Shown here piece after piece: positions 10,491 to 20,433 of a stretch of 52,389 nt of DNA. The translations under genes and the position numbers were made by a program. The notes beneath the pieces are model-generated. The model saw only the letters and a program-made list of their open reading frames with translations. It was not told the origin of the DNA and did not search any database. Source of the DNA: Vitrella brassicaformis (lineage: Eukaryota > Sar > Vitrellaceae); contig CDMY01000430.1 in assembly GCA_001179505.1 (NCBI GenBank), positions 2,782 to 55,170 on the forward strand. The letters run 5' to 3'. Each line of letters opens with the position of its first letter. The stretch's first letter is position 1.

Positions 10491-10561
10491 TCACAGGCAG
10501 AATAGAGCGCGTCGACTACAGACCGATTGAAGGCAATGATGGCTGTCATGTAGGACTCCGG

Positions 10562-11300
10562 CACACAGATCTACTCGTCTGAGTGCTCCTGTGTCTGCCT
10601 GGCAGGTGTGTTGTTGAGCCGCATTGCCGCCCTCTCTATTGCCAGGTGGGCCGATGGCCGTCAAGCAGCATTCTGGCACGCAGATCTACTCGTCTGAGTG
10701 CTCCTGTGTCTGCCTGGCAGGTGTGTTGTTGAGCCGCATTGCCGCCCTCTCTATTGCCAGGTGGGCCGATGGCCGTCAAGCAGCATTCTGGCACGCAGAT
10801 CTACTCGTCTGAGTGCTCCTGTGTCTGCCTGGCAGGTGTTGTGTTGAGCCGCATTGCCGCCCTCTCTATTGCCAGGTGGGCCGATGGCCGTCAAGCAGCA
10901 TTCTGACACGCAGATCTACTCGTCTGAGTGCTCCTGTGTCTGCCTAGCAGGTGTGCTGTTGAGTCGCATTGCCGCCCTCTCTATTGCCAGGTGGGCCGAT
11001 GGCCGTCAAGCAGCATTCTGGCACGCAGATCTACTCGTCTGAGTGCTCCTGCGTCTGCCTGGCAGGTGTGTTGTTGAGCCGCATTGCCGCCCTCTCTATT
11101 GCCAGGTGAGCCGATGGCCGTCACGCAGCATTCTGGCACGCAGATCTACTCGTCTGAGTGCTCCTGTGTCTGCCTGGCAGGTGTGTTGTTGAGTCGCATT
11201 GCCGCCCTCTCTATTGCCAGGTGAGCCGATGGCCGTCAAGCAGCATTCTGGCACGCAGATCTACTCGTCTGAGTGCTCCTGCGTCTGCCTGGCAGGTGTG
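10562..11300 (+). repeat. 115-bp tandem repeat array
   Basis: About six and a half head-to-tail units of 115 bp. Each reads gcacgcagatctactcgtct...tgcctggcaggtgtg...gccgcattgccgccctctct...gatggccgtcaagcagcattctg. Units differ by single substitutions (gtgggcc/gtgagcc, gagccgc/gagtcgc, one extra T at 10839). Because 115 is not a multiple of three, the ~62-residue open frames repeat without joining; they are a by-product, not a gene. Confidence 0.9.
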
Positions 11301-11791
11301 TTGATGTTTCGTTTGGCCGCATTGCAGGCTTCTCTCACCGTGCTGATGGCCGCGCCGCAGTATTCCAGCTTATACACATACGCTCCCACATATGTGCTCC
11401 GGTATGCGGGTCCTCCCGCATTCATGTGTGTGCGCCATTGATTAGTGCATTCATAGCATGTGAGCACAAAGTTTTTGTCATGCCCATGCTTGTGTGTGTC
11501 CTTGCGTGTTTTATTGTTAGTTGATACGTCGACTGATGGGAATGCAGTGAGTGTATATACAGCGCACAGGGCATGTTGAGCGGGTCAGCTAGATATGGGT
11601 CAGAAGGATAGAAGTGCGAGAGATGTCTGACTTCAAGTTGGTCTCCGCCGTCCCTACCGAAAGAGCCCCCGGGGGGCTAAAGGTCTGTTGGAGCCGGTCC
11701 GCCGCTCCTCGCCCTTGCTTGTGTCGCACCAGTAGCGGTGGGATACCGGTGGTGTAGCATTCATATTGTGTCTTTCTTGGCCGTTTATCCC
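11119..11791 (+). repeat. left copy of a 673-bp block repeated at 12092-12764
   Basis: Every base compared matches 12092-12764 at an offset of 973, apart from one C/A difference near the start. It includes the end of the 115-bp array and the unique sequence beyond it. It ends exactly at the N gap. It could be a real duplication or the same locus assembled twice. Confidence 0.85.
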
Positions 11792-12091
11792 NNNNNNNNN
11801 NNNNNNNNNNNNNNNNNNNNNNNNNNNNNNNNNNNNNNNNNNNNNNNNNNNNNNNNNNNNNNNNNNNNNNNNNNNNNNNNNNNNNNNNNNNNNNNNNNNN
11901 NNNNNNNNNNNNNNNNNNNNNNNNNNNNNNNNNNNNNNNNNNNNNNNNNNNNNNNNNNNNNNNNNNNNNNNNNNNNNNNNNNNNNNNNNNNNNNNNNNNN
12001 NNNNNNNNNNNNNNNNNNNNNNNNNNNNNNNNNNNNNNNNNNNNNNNNNNNNNNNNNNNNNNNNNNNNNNNNNNNNNNNNNNNNNNNNNNN
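11792..12091. other. assembly gap of exactly 300 N
   Basis: All bases are N. The flanks are two copies of the same 673-bp block, so the gap size and order should not be trusted. Confidence 0.99.
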
Positions 12092-12764
12092 CGTCAAGCA
12101 GCATTCTGGCACGCAGATCTACTCGTCTGAGTGCTCCTGTGTCTGCCTGGCAGGTGTGTTGTTGAGTCGCATTGCCGCCCTCTCTATTGCCAGGTGAGCC
12201 GATGGCCGTCAAGCAGCATTCTGGCACGCAGATCTACTCGTCTGAGTGCTCCTGCGTCTGCCTGGCAGGTGTGTTGATGTTTCGTTTGGCCGCATTGCAG
12301 GCTTCTCTCACCGTGCTGATGGCCGCGCCGCAGTATTCCAGCTTATACACATACGCTCCCACATATGTGCTCCGGTATGCGGGTCCTCCCGCATTCATGT
12401 GTGTGCGCCATTGATTAGTGCATTCATAGCATGTGAGCACAAAGTTTTTGTCATGCCCATGCTTGTGTGTGTCCTTGCGTGTTTTATTGTTAGTTGATAC
12501 GTCGACTGATGGGAATGCAGTGAGTGTATATACAGCGCACAGGGCATGTTGAGCGGGTCAGCTAGATATGGGTCAGAAGGATAGAAGTGCGAGAGATGTC
12601 TGACTTCAAGTTGGTCTCCGCCGTCCCTACCGAAAGAGCCCCCGGGGGGCTAAAGGTCTGTTGGAGCCGGTCCGCCGCTCCTCGCCCTTGCTTGTGTCGC
12701 ACCAGTAGCGGTGGGATACCGGTGGTGTAGCATTCATATTGTGTCTTTCTTGGCCGTTTATCCC
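12092..12764 (+). repeat. right copy of the 673-bp block
   Basis: Near-identical to 11119-11791. After 12764 the sequence continues into unique DNA, as expected if this is the true continuation of the left contig. Confidence 0.85.
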
Positions 12765-12873
12765 AGTCTGTCTCCCGTCGTGCTTCTCTTCACGCCTCCC
12801 TTCCACTCGCCTTTTCCTACCTGCCACGCCCTGTACCTGCCTTTTTTTTTACGGTGTCGCGCACGTCCCAAGC

Positions 12874-12898
12874 GGCAGGTCTTTTTTGCAGACCTGCC
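12874..12898. other. short perfect hairpin
   Basis: GGCAGGTCT / AGACCTGCC, 9-bp perfect arms with the loop tttttgc. Isolated; no gene end was identified next to it. Confidence 0.6.
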
Positions 12899-13017
12899 AC
12901 GCTTACGATAAATGATGGGGGGGGGAGGGAGAAGATTGAGACAAACAGAAGATACCGTGTGTGAAAAAAACCGCAAAAGCAGAGAAACCAATGCGTTTCT
13001 CCTCGATGGGCCTGGCC

Positions 13018-13090
13018 GCGAACGCGGCTCGACGAACGGTTACGAGGGGGGAGGGGTCCCCGAGTAATGGGAGGCGATCGGGAAGGGACA
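13018..13090 (+). repeat. repeat module C, second copy
   Basis: gcgaacgcggctcgacgaacggttacgagg...cgagtaatgggaggcgatcggg, related to 5253-5330 and placed just before foldback copy 3. Confidence 0.55.
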
Positions 13091-13124
13091 CCAGGCAAAA
13101 TGTCGCACCAAAGTCGATTATCCA

Positions 13125-13420
13125 CACTAAACCAGTGATCGCGATTGGCCACGGGCTTAGGTTTAGGGTAGCTAATGAAAGAGAGGATGCAAGAGCCACA
13201 ACGATTTAACTGTATTTTGCAAGGATCCGGGAAGAGCGGATGAAGAGGACTCAGTCATTAGCGGTAGGACTGGTCCAGAAGCCGAGAATCGACTGTTTTT
13301 GATGGGTGATTGCAGTGAAGGCACATCGTGTGAAGTCAGATGTTCGTGCGGACCATGCAATGTCGCCCCCTCCCCCTTGAACGGGGGAGGGGGCTGCAAA
13401 AGACAAGCTTCAATGGGTCA
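13125..13420 (+). repeat. foldback repeat family A, copy 3
   Basis: Starts actaaaccagtgatcgcgattggcc, runs through gtttagggtag, and ends with the GCCCCCTCCCCC / GGGGGAGGGGGC hairpin around 13365-13394 followed by tgcaaaagacaagcttc. The middle part is the most diverged of the three copies. Confidence 0.7.
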
Positions 13421-14036
13421 ATGTTCATCGGTAGGAGACAATATGGCAGTTGCACACTGGCACAAATTGCAGTTGGAAAGCCGTCTGAAGACTCGTTGTG
13501 CTGGGGGGAGGGGCAGACAGACAAAGTGGGGCCTTGCACGCGCGAGTACATGCCATGCAGAAAGCATGGTTGGTTGGTCATTGTGTTTAACGAGACTCGT
13601 GTCTGTAACCCCGAGGGGATCCTGTCCAGGTCAAGCATGAATTCACCTCATGCTTACTCCTCGATCGACAAGGGCCACGGGTCGAGGAAAACTTGCGATT
13701 GGAACGAATGTTCTGAGTCGTTCGTTGGGAGATTAGAGGAGAATGTGGAGTGCGACCCATACCGCATGCACTCGGCGCTCAGAGGAGTGATCGTCTGAGC
13801 CTCTCGTGCTCCCTCAGCGGCTTCAGAATGTCTGGCGCTGGCTCACCGCCGACAGACAACAGTTTCCCATCGACTGGTACAGAAGCACCGCACACAACCG
13901 ACAATCAGTCATTGTGCTTGACTCGCTCTCGCTCACCGAGGTTTCATCTGCTGTGCTGTGCTTTCCATGTGGGCCGTGTTGGCATTCAGCTGGTGTGCTG
14001 GGCTGTGCCCCGACGTGCCGACGACGACGCGGATCA

Positions 14037-14139
14037 GCATGACGTCAACGACCCGCAGACCTATCAGGACCTCGCGACGCCCATGCCGGAGACCAGACAG
14101 GAGAACGCCAACCTCTACTTATTCAGATCCAGGCTGTAG
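14037..14139 (+). pseudogene. possible exon with a BEACH-like motif
   Basis: The reading HDVNDPQTYQDLATPMPETR resembles the conserved Asp-x-x-Asn/Asp-Pro-x-Thr-Phe/Tyr-x-Asp-Leu-x-x-Pro-Met segment of BEACH domains, found in large vesicle-trafficking proteins. An acceptor-like ...ggatcag precedes it. A second open piece at 14217-14330 (FDLIPFSTNYVPFAQAYRQE) lies downstream. No other BEACH motif was found and the match is short, so this may be chance or a pseudogene scrap. Confidence 0.2.
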
Positions 14140-14502
14140 TATGCACAGCTGCACTATACACAAAAGAACGCATCGCATCGACTGTCTGGCTGTCTGTCAG
14201 TGGGCACACGCGGCACTTTGATCTCATTCCGTTCAGCACAAACTACGTCCCATTCGCGCAGGCGTACCGGCAGGAGCCTCTAAACGATGTTGCCAACGAC
14301 GAGGATCGTTTGGTGGAAGCGGAAATGCACTAGCGGCAGAGGGCACTAAGGGACGCTCTGCAGATTTGGTGTGCGGCAGCAACAAGAAGCCGCCAACCAT
14401 CATGCTGTGTAAAAGATGCGACAGCGGCTTCCATTCATCCGCCATGCGTCCCGGTGGACCACAGGCTGACCGCCGTGCCCGATATGCATAGTAAGAAAAT
14501 GG

Positions 14503-14910
14503 ATGCCACTCTTCAACGACGACGTGCAACCTTTCTTTCGATTGCACTATGATCAGACGCCATGGCGCTGCCAGCCCCTCGTTCGTCGTCACCCTCGACC
14601 CGCCAGGTTGCCTCAGGCGCCCTCCCGATCTGTACTTGCCTGGCGAGCCCTTACACGCGGGGCTGGTGACGTCGCTGTGGGCACAATCAGCGATATCCCG
14701 ATTAGCCGTCAGGGAAAGCATGGGATGTGTGGATCACTGCCGTTGGACTGTGTGCCTGAAGATCCGTCAGCTGAGGCGTTTGGCCTTCTGACTTGTGTGG
14801 AGAAGAGGCGGCGGACGAGGAGTTCGCTGTCGGTGCCCGTCGCGCACAGTGACGTGCCGTTTACTGCCGACGGACCGGTGGAGGAGAAACGGATGAAGAG
14901 GATGAGATAG
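14503..14910 (+). CDS. unrecognised open reading frame
   Basis: 135 codons from an ATG at 14503. The second half (CGSLPLDCVPEDPSAEAFGL... ending in a basic EEKRMKRMR tail) looks more protein-like than the first. No family recognised and no clear splice sites. It could be a last exon of a host gene or a chance open frame. Confidence 0.2.
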   Translation: MPLFNDDVQPFFRLHYDQTPWRCQPLVRRHPRPARLPQAPSRSVLAWRALTRGAGDVAVGTISDIPISRQGKHGMCGSLPLDCVPEDPSAEAFGLLTCVEKRRRTRSSLSVPVAHSDVPFTADGPVEEKRMKRMR

Positions 14911-15084
14911 TTCAGCATGCGGGGATACACATATAGCATCGATTAAATATGTTTTTCTCTATGTGTGCACACAAGATACATGCATGTGTCGATCGGATGC
15001 GCCATGGGATGGATTTGATGAGCTGGCGTTTTGCATTTGATGAGCTGCCAAGGCAAGGATAAGTAGAGCTCGACGTGTGGATTC

Positions 15085-15127
15085 AGCCGGGCCACGCCCA
15101 CCAACTTGAGGTGGGCGGGGCCCGGCT
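15085..15127. other. strong GC-rich hairpin, 18-bp arms
   Basis: AGCCGGGCCACGCCCACC at 15085-15102 pairs with GGTGGGCGGGGCCCGGCT at 15110-15127 with one mismatch, across the 7-nt loop aacttga. Confidence 0.8.
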
Positions 15128-15826
15128 GAGCCTCCATGCATGTCTCATCCTCTTCATAATGCGATTCCCCAGACAGTTTGACTTGAATAGAGAAGCAGTG
15201 CGTGTCTGCTTTCGCGGGTCTGTCCATGATGGTAGTGTTATACATAGTAGCGTGTCTTGTGTGTCTGAACAAACAGCTCTCGTGTCTGTTCATGATGTTG
15301 TTACTGTACATGCTGACTTGTCTTGTGTCTCGGAACAGACGGCTCTTTTGAAGCTCTTTTGAAGGGCTGTCGACGCTTCATATATTGCATACCCCTTGAG
15401 GTTCCGGTGGCGTGTTCCCAGCGTAAGTTGGTTTCCTTCCATTATTATTCCCCAACCCCTAGACCTTCCTGCTAGATTCTCCCCCCCGATCTTCCTCGTG
15501 TTTTGTCCTTCCCTAACTCGCTTGACACAATAAGGCCGGTGCCCTTATTCTACCAGCATGTCAGTTTTCACAACGGCTACCCTAAAGACTGCTCAATTCT
15601 AGAACACGGGGGAGATGCTGACATCTCCCTCCCTTCATCAGCGCAGCGGTATATCTCCCCAGTAGCTAACCGTACAAGAAACCCTAAGGTACACATTTAG
15701 GGTTTCCTTTTCGGCTTCATGGTGACGTCAAGCGCCCGCTGGTGGTTCGAACGGTGTGCTTCTCGAGTCGCGCGGCACAGTATCTCGCGAGCACAGCGGA
15801 ATTCGATCAAGATCTATGGGACATTC

Positions 15827-15847
15827 AAACCCTAAACCCTAAACCCT
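15827..15847 (+). repeat. interstitial telomeric repeat, (AAACCCT)3
   Basis: Three perfect AAACCCT units, the complement of the TTTAGGG-type telomere repeat known from plants and many algae. It lies far from any contig end here, so it is interstitial. Confidence 0.85.
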
Positions 15848-15888
15848 GACCTATGAAGACGTGCGCCGAGGTGGCGTTGTCAACCTTA

Positions 15889-16045
15889 TCACTTTGCCCG
15901 CTCCAGCTTGAGCTCCTCGGGATCCACGGCCGCCGGAGGCGGCCGGCACATGCTCTTCAGTGTCATTTCATGCCACCCTGTAGCATTCCCTCCCTTCATG
16001 TGCTGGGCTCCGAACAGCACCATTATCGGCTGCAGGGTGTGGAAG
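15889..16045 (-). CDS. possible last exon of an unrecognised protein
   Basis: After an acceptor-like ...cacaccctgcag the minus strand reads PIMVLFGAQHMKGGNATGWH and ends with EELKLERAK and a TGA at 15889. The stretch has natural amino-acid composition and a well-placed acceptor, but no upstream exon was found and no family recognised. Confidence 0.3.
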
Positions 16046-16079
16046 GCGCATGAACATGAGACATAATCCATCACACATC

Positions 16080-17620
16080 AACACATCCGCTGAGTGATGC
16101 ACCTCGGCTCAGCTACATGACGTTCGCAGCACCTCGCGAGTGTGCTTCCCGGCCTGGGGTCCGTATCGTCGAGTGGCTCCCCCGACCGTTTGTAAACACT
16201 GTAGGTGCGGGCTTAGCTCCCTTCATTCGCCTCAGGATGATATCCCCTCAGCTATCCCTCGGGTACGTAGCCTCACAGAAACCCATTGTGGTCACTCACT
16301 ATCCTTCATCATGCAACAACACGATGGCGACTCTGCTGTTCAGGCAAGGCGATGGCCTCCGACTTCTTGCTGTTCTGTTTCTGACCAGTGTTCGGGTGCC
16401 TGGCTCCCCCTTGCCTCGGCTCCTCTTCTCCTCTGCTCCTCCTTGTGATGCGCGTCCTCATCAACGGTGATGGTCGTGGGCGTCCCGCCTTCACCTTCCA
16501 GCATCATCGCATCGCCATCTCAACAACAACACATAAGGTGAGCCCCCCCAGTCATTGTCAGGAGATCTGTGCGCTCAAATCGCCCTCTGTCTGTCTGTGT
16601 CGTTTCAGGGCTCTTCGGAGCTGGGATTCACAGTGCCTACAAGCCTGTCTAACGCAATGGCGTCAAGGACAGAGTGTCCAAGCGATACAGCGCCAAGGGG
16701 AGGTGATCAAAGTGATGGCTGGGCGAGCTTCATGCTACCGAGGCGAAGTAGCATCCCAGCAGCAGACGCGGCTCCAGCACCGAGACGAGTTGGTGTGAAA
16801 TCGCGCGTCAGATCACCGACGACCCCGAAGGCGTGCCGCCCTTCTTCTCTTCCCGTCTTCCATCATGCTGACTGACATGGTTGGTACACCGAATCTCTAT
16901 CGTGGCCACAGTCGGACTGCCTCTATCCGACTGCAGGTGTGGCTTGATTTGGCTGCCACTGTTATCTCCTGAGTGTGCTCACTCCCTCATGACACGTAAG
17001 CACATACACGCACATGCACAAACACGCACACATACACGAACACGAACACATACATGAACACGTATCCTCCTCTCTCTCGCAGGTAGACGTGTTGTGAAAG
17101 GCGACGCAGGGCGTCCATCGTCAATGTCCATGCTTACTCGCTCACAAGCACGTCATGCCGCTTCGGACCCTACGTCTTTCCCAACTACACACTCTACCTA
17201 CCCGCACGGGGCACCACTGAGCCGACACACACTTCCACGTAGGTCCCGGCTGGGAACAGTGTAGCACTAACCCTTAACTCAGGGCTCAGCAAGAGTCCTG
17301 CCTTGCCAACGTCCCCAGGCCGTTTGTTAGTGCGTCCCTGCCACTCCTGTGCATGCCTCCGTCGCGCTCTTCCTACCTTCCCCGTGCGTAATCATGTAAT
17401 CATGCAATCATGTAATCATACAACCCCAACTTACTCTTACCAGCGGACACTTGCTTTGTCATGTAGTCACGCACCCTCAGCAGCAACACAGGTACACACA
17501 CATACACATGCAACACACACGTAACGCACCCCCCACACGCATTCATGCACAAAGAGAGAAGGATGCTGTGGCTGCTGTTGTTGTTATCTCTCAGGTAGTG
17601 TTTCAAGAGTGCTGGGAACT
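16080..17620. other. no gene recognised; short simple repeats
   Basis: Holds an ACACGA/ACACAT-rich tract near 17000-17060, four units of taatcatg/caatcatg at about 17386-17420, and an ACACAC-rich tract near 17490-17520. A short frame after gtttcag at about 16608 (LFGAGIHSAYKPV) is stopped at once. Confidence 0.5.
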
Positions 17621-17622
17621 CG

Positions 17623-18783
17623 TCAGTCCATGCGCTGGATCGGTTGCCATGCTGTGCCGCCAGATGGAGCAGGCACAGCCGGATCGTCACGCTCTCTCTC
17701 CCATTGGTAATTCCGAAGGAAGCTAGCCAAAGGAATCGTCTGCTTCCGTCCTGCGAGACTCTCCTTCTTTAGTCTCTTTGTGCGCGTCGGTTCCTTCAGG
17801 TATTGTATCTGTATGCCTTCCTTGTCCAACCTCGTCACCTTGACAGTGTGCTCGCGACTGAGCTCCTTTACATGGCGGACTTGCACCACAGAATACAACG
17901 CGGGAAAGAGCGAAGCATGCTCGTCCAGGTCAGGCACGTTTTCACTATTCTCGTATTCCTGTACGAGCTCTGTGCAAGTGAGGTTCTCTTCGTCTTCCCA
18001 GGTTGAATGCGAGAGCGGATACCAGCGCCATTTGAGCTTGTACTGCACCTTGCCGTGGTGCGTCCTCTTGCCGATGACCTGCTCGACTTCGTATCGATCG
18101 CCACGCTCAAATCGCTGGTCTGGTTGGACGTCTCTGAGGCTCGGGTCATGTGCTATCGGGTCGAATGTGGTCTCTGATGCTCTCTGCGTTCGAGCTGTCG
18201 GCACGGGGTCTTCCTGGAGGACAAAATCCTTCAAGACACGCTCTTGCCCAGGCGACAAAAATGCGCCCTGATTGAAGATTGTCTGCCTCCTGTCCCTCTT
18301 CAGGTCGCTTTCCTTCACATCAATTCCGTCCTCTGGTGGTGGCGCTTCCTCGTCTTCTGGTGGTGGTGCTCTCTTCAGCCGATCGACATTGATGCTCCTC
18401 GCCTTTTGATCGCCACACACACGGACCTTGTAGGTGACTGGTCCTTTCTTCTCCTGGACGATGCCGACTGTCCGCCAAGGTGAGGCCAGCTTCCTGCTGA
18501 GACCCTTAGGCACTTGGTCATTGTATATGCGCACTCTGTCTTCTTCCTGGAATTGCCTTGGTGCAGGCAATTCTTTCTCGCGTTCAGCGGCTTGCTGCTT
18601 CTTCTTGCTCATCATCTCACGAGCTTTCTTGTGGACCGCTTGAAGACCCTCTTTTATCACCTCGACGGCTTCCTTTACGTCGATTGGCTCTGCATTCCTC
18701 GCGAACAAGCCTTGCCGTGCTGCTCGGATGCACCGCTTCTCGGCCGTACAGCATCTTGAATGGCGTGAATCCTGTGGACTCAT
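17623..18783 (-). CDS. integrase C-terminus plus chromodomain
   Basis: 386 codons open. Residues 1-80 are integrase C-terminal helices and a basic coiled region. About 100-135 is the GPY/F-like module (PWRTVGIVQEKKGPVTYKV). Residues 231-280 form a chromodomain: YEVEQVIGKR, QYKLKWRWYP, STWEDEENL. The three aromatic cage positions that hold methyl-lysine in HP1-type chromodomains are filled (Tyr231, Trp252, Tyr255). Known: such domains steer chromovirus integrase to H3K9-methylated chromatin. Unusually, about 105 residues follow the chromodomain, with a second basic stretch (TRTKRLKKESLAGRK). Its 5' end is out of frame with the integrase core upstream. Confidence 0.85.
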   Translation of the reverse strand: MSPQDSRHSRCCTAEKRCIRAARQGLFARNAEPIDVKEAVEVIKEGLQAVHKKAREMMSKKKQQAAEREKELPAPRQFQEEDRVRIYNDQVPKGLSRKLASPWRTVGIVQEKKGPVTYKVRVCGDQKARSINVDRLKRAPPPEDEEAPPPEDGIDVKESDLKRDRRQTIFNQGAFLSPGQERVLKDFVLQEDPVPTARTQRASETTFDPIAHDPSLRDVQPDQRFERGDRYEVEQVIGKRTHHGKVQYKLKWRWYPLSHSTWEDEENLTCTELVQEYENSENVPDLDEHASLFPALYSVVQVRHVKELSREHTVKVTRLDKEGIQIQYLKEPTRTKRLKKESLAGRKQTIPLASFLRNYQWERERDDPAVPAPSGGTAWQPIQRMD

Positions 18784-18819
18784 GCTCTGTCGTACGATAC
18801 GCGTACAAGGCCAAGGGAA

Positions 18820-20433
18820 TCACTTTGTCCCAGTTGGTTTGCTCCTTATTGAGATACGGACGTATCCAATCCTTCGTGTACGGTTGAAGCGTTCGATCAG
18901 CCCATTGGCCTGCGGATGCCTTGCTGATGTTGTTGTGTGCTTGATGTGCAGCTTGGCCGTCACTTCGCGCATCACATCATTGACGAAGTGCGAGCCATTA
19001 TCAGTGATTATCTCACCGATCTTCCCGTGCCTCGCTATCATATCCATGAGCGCTTCGATTACGTCCTCGCCAGTCGGGCCGGTGCCAGGAGCCTTCGAAA
19101 ACGTGAAGACTTCTGGCCACTTGGTAAAGGTATCTTGGACGGTGAACGCAAACGACTTCTCGTCCAGAGAGATCGGCAGGGCACCGATGAAATCCATCGT
19201 CACTTTTTGGAATGGCCTTTCGGCCGATGCTGTCTGGATGCTTGCTCTCTTGCTTGCCAACAGCTTCCATTTGCTTTGACACTTCTGACATGCCTCTGTA
19301 TGCTTCCGAAGGTCCGTATACATACCAGGCCAATAGTATTGTTGCGCCATTCGTTTGTATGCTCTCTCGACTGCCAGGTGGCCGCCGAAGATGTGCTCAT
19401 GATGCAGCGTCAGCGCCTCCTTTCTCAGTGACGTGGGCACGAGCAGGACTGGACCATGCTCTTGGCGTCTCGACACGATCGATACAAGCCCATTATGTAA
19501 GCACACGTCGGCGAGCCTTGGCCAGTATGCTCTGGGAATGGCATCGCGCAGCTGATCGAGCTCTACGTTGGCTGCTTCTCTCTCCTGTGCCCTCAGGTAT
19601 GCCTTGACGCGCGAGACCTCGGCACATTGGTCTTGGGCCTTCTTGATCTCATCGAGATAGAACAGCTGACTGACAGGCATGGACCTTAGCTCAACCGCAT
19701 TGATATTGGCGTCAACCGATTGCGACCCAACAGCACCCAACTGATATGCCTCTTCGTCACTCGCCAGAGGTATGTACTCAGTGTTTTTCTGCATGCCAGA
19801 AGGCCGTGACATTGCATCCACGTCTCCATGTTGTGCTCCAGGTCGGTGGCGAAAGACGAAGTCGTAGTCTTGCAACATCCCTGACCATCTATTGAGCTTG
19901 CGGTTACTTCCTTCCGCGTGTTTCAACGCTCTCAACGCGTGATGGTCAGATACCAACTCAAATCGCCGTCCAAACAGGTAGGGACGGAAATAGCGCACGA
20001 AGACAAAGATGGCGAACGCTTCTCTCTCTGTGGCCGACCACTTGCGCTCAGGAACGGCAAGGACGCGGCTCACGCAATGGATCGGTCTTTCGTGCCCTTT
20101 GTCGTCTCGCTGGCAGAGGATTGCTCCAATCGCATAGTCACTCGCGTCTGTCTTGAGCACGAATGGCTTCGAAAAGTCAGGCAACACCAGCACAGGTGCT
20201 TCCGTCAGCAGTGCATCTCGCTGGGCGTCGCCCCACTCAAATGGCACGTCTTTCTTCGTAAGGTCAGTGAGTGGTCGAGCCAGCTTAGCGTAGCCATGCA
20301 CAAATCGCTTGTAAAACTGCAGACCCCCAAGGACACTGCGCAGCTCTTTTTGGTTCGTTGGTTCAGGCTGGTTGATCATGCCCTCGACCTTCTTTGGGTC
20401 GGCTTCCAGTCCGTCTCGAGAGAATGAAGCCAA
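18820..20433 (-). CDS. RT thumb, RNase H and integrase core
   Basis: 537 codons open. The start continues the RT thumb (PKKVEGMINQPEP, LGGLQFYKRFV). RNase H follows, with Asp in KTDASDYAIGAILC, Glu in SATEREAFAI, Asp in SDHHALRAL and the DVDAMSR end motif. The integrase has HHEHIFGGHL...CQKCQ zinc-binding residues and the DDE core: Asp in VTMDFIGALP, Asp in EIITDNGSHF, Glu in HPQANGLIERFNR. All catalytic acids are present. The frame is lost just after FNRT at about 18885; the natural continuation (ALYAYRTTEHESTGFTPFKM, 18617-18823) lies in another frame, and another change near 18745 leads into the C-terminal frame. Confidence 0.9.
   Translation of the reverse strand: MASFSRDGLEADPKKVEGMINQPEPTNQKELRSVLGGLQFYKRFVHGYAKLARPLTDLTKKDVPFEWGDAQRDALLTEAPVLVLPDFSKPFVLKTDASDYAIGAILCQRDDKGHERPIHCVSRVLAVPERKWSATEREAFAIFVFVRYFRPYLFGRRFELVSDHHALRALKHAEGSNRKLNRWSGMLQDYDFVFRHRPGAQHGDVDAMSRPSGMQKNTEYIPLASDEEAYQLGAVGSQSVDANINAVELRSMPVSQLFYLDEIKKAQDQCAEVSRVKAYLRAQEREAANVELDQLRDAIPRAYWPRLADVCLHNGLVSIVSRRQEHGPVLLVPTSLRKEALTLHHEHIFGGHLAVERAYKRMAQQYYWPGMYTDLRKHTEACQKCQSKWKLLASKRASIQTASAERPFQKVTMDFIGALPISLDEKSFAFTVQDTFTKWPEVFTFSKAPGTGPTGEDVIEALMDMIARHGKIGEIITDNGSHFVNDVMREVTAKLHIKHTTTSARHPQANGLIERFNRTRRIGYVRISIRSKPTGTK

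Noticed and set aside
10624-11042. Repeated 62-codon frames in the tandem array
   Set aside because: The 115-bp period shifts the frame each unit and the composition is not protein-like; a by-product of the repeat.
10562-11300. CRISPR-like array
   Set aside because: Units are contiguous 115-bp copies without variable spacers, in a eukaryotic context.
11589-12227. Long frames spanning the N gap
   Set aside because: They consist mostly of undetermined bases, so no coding claim is possible.
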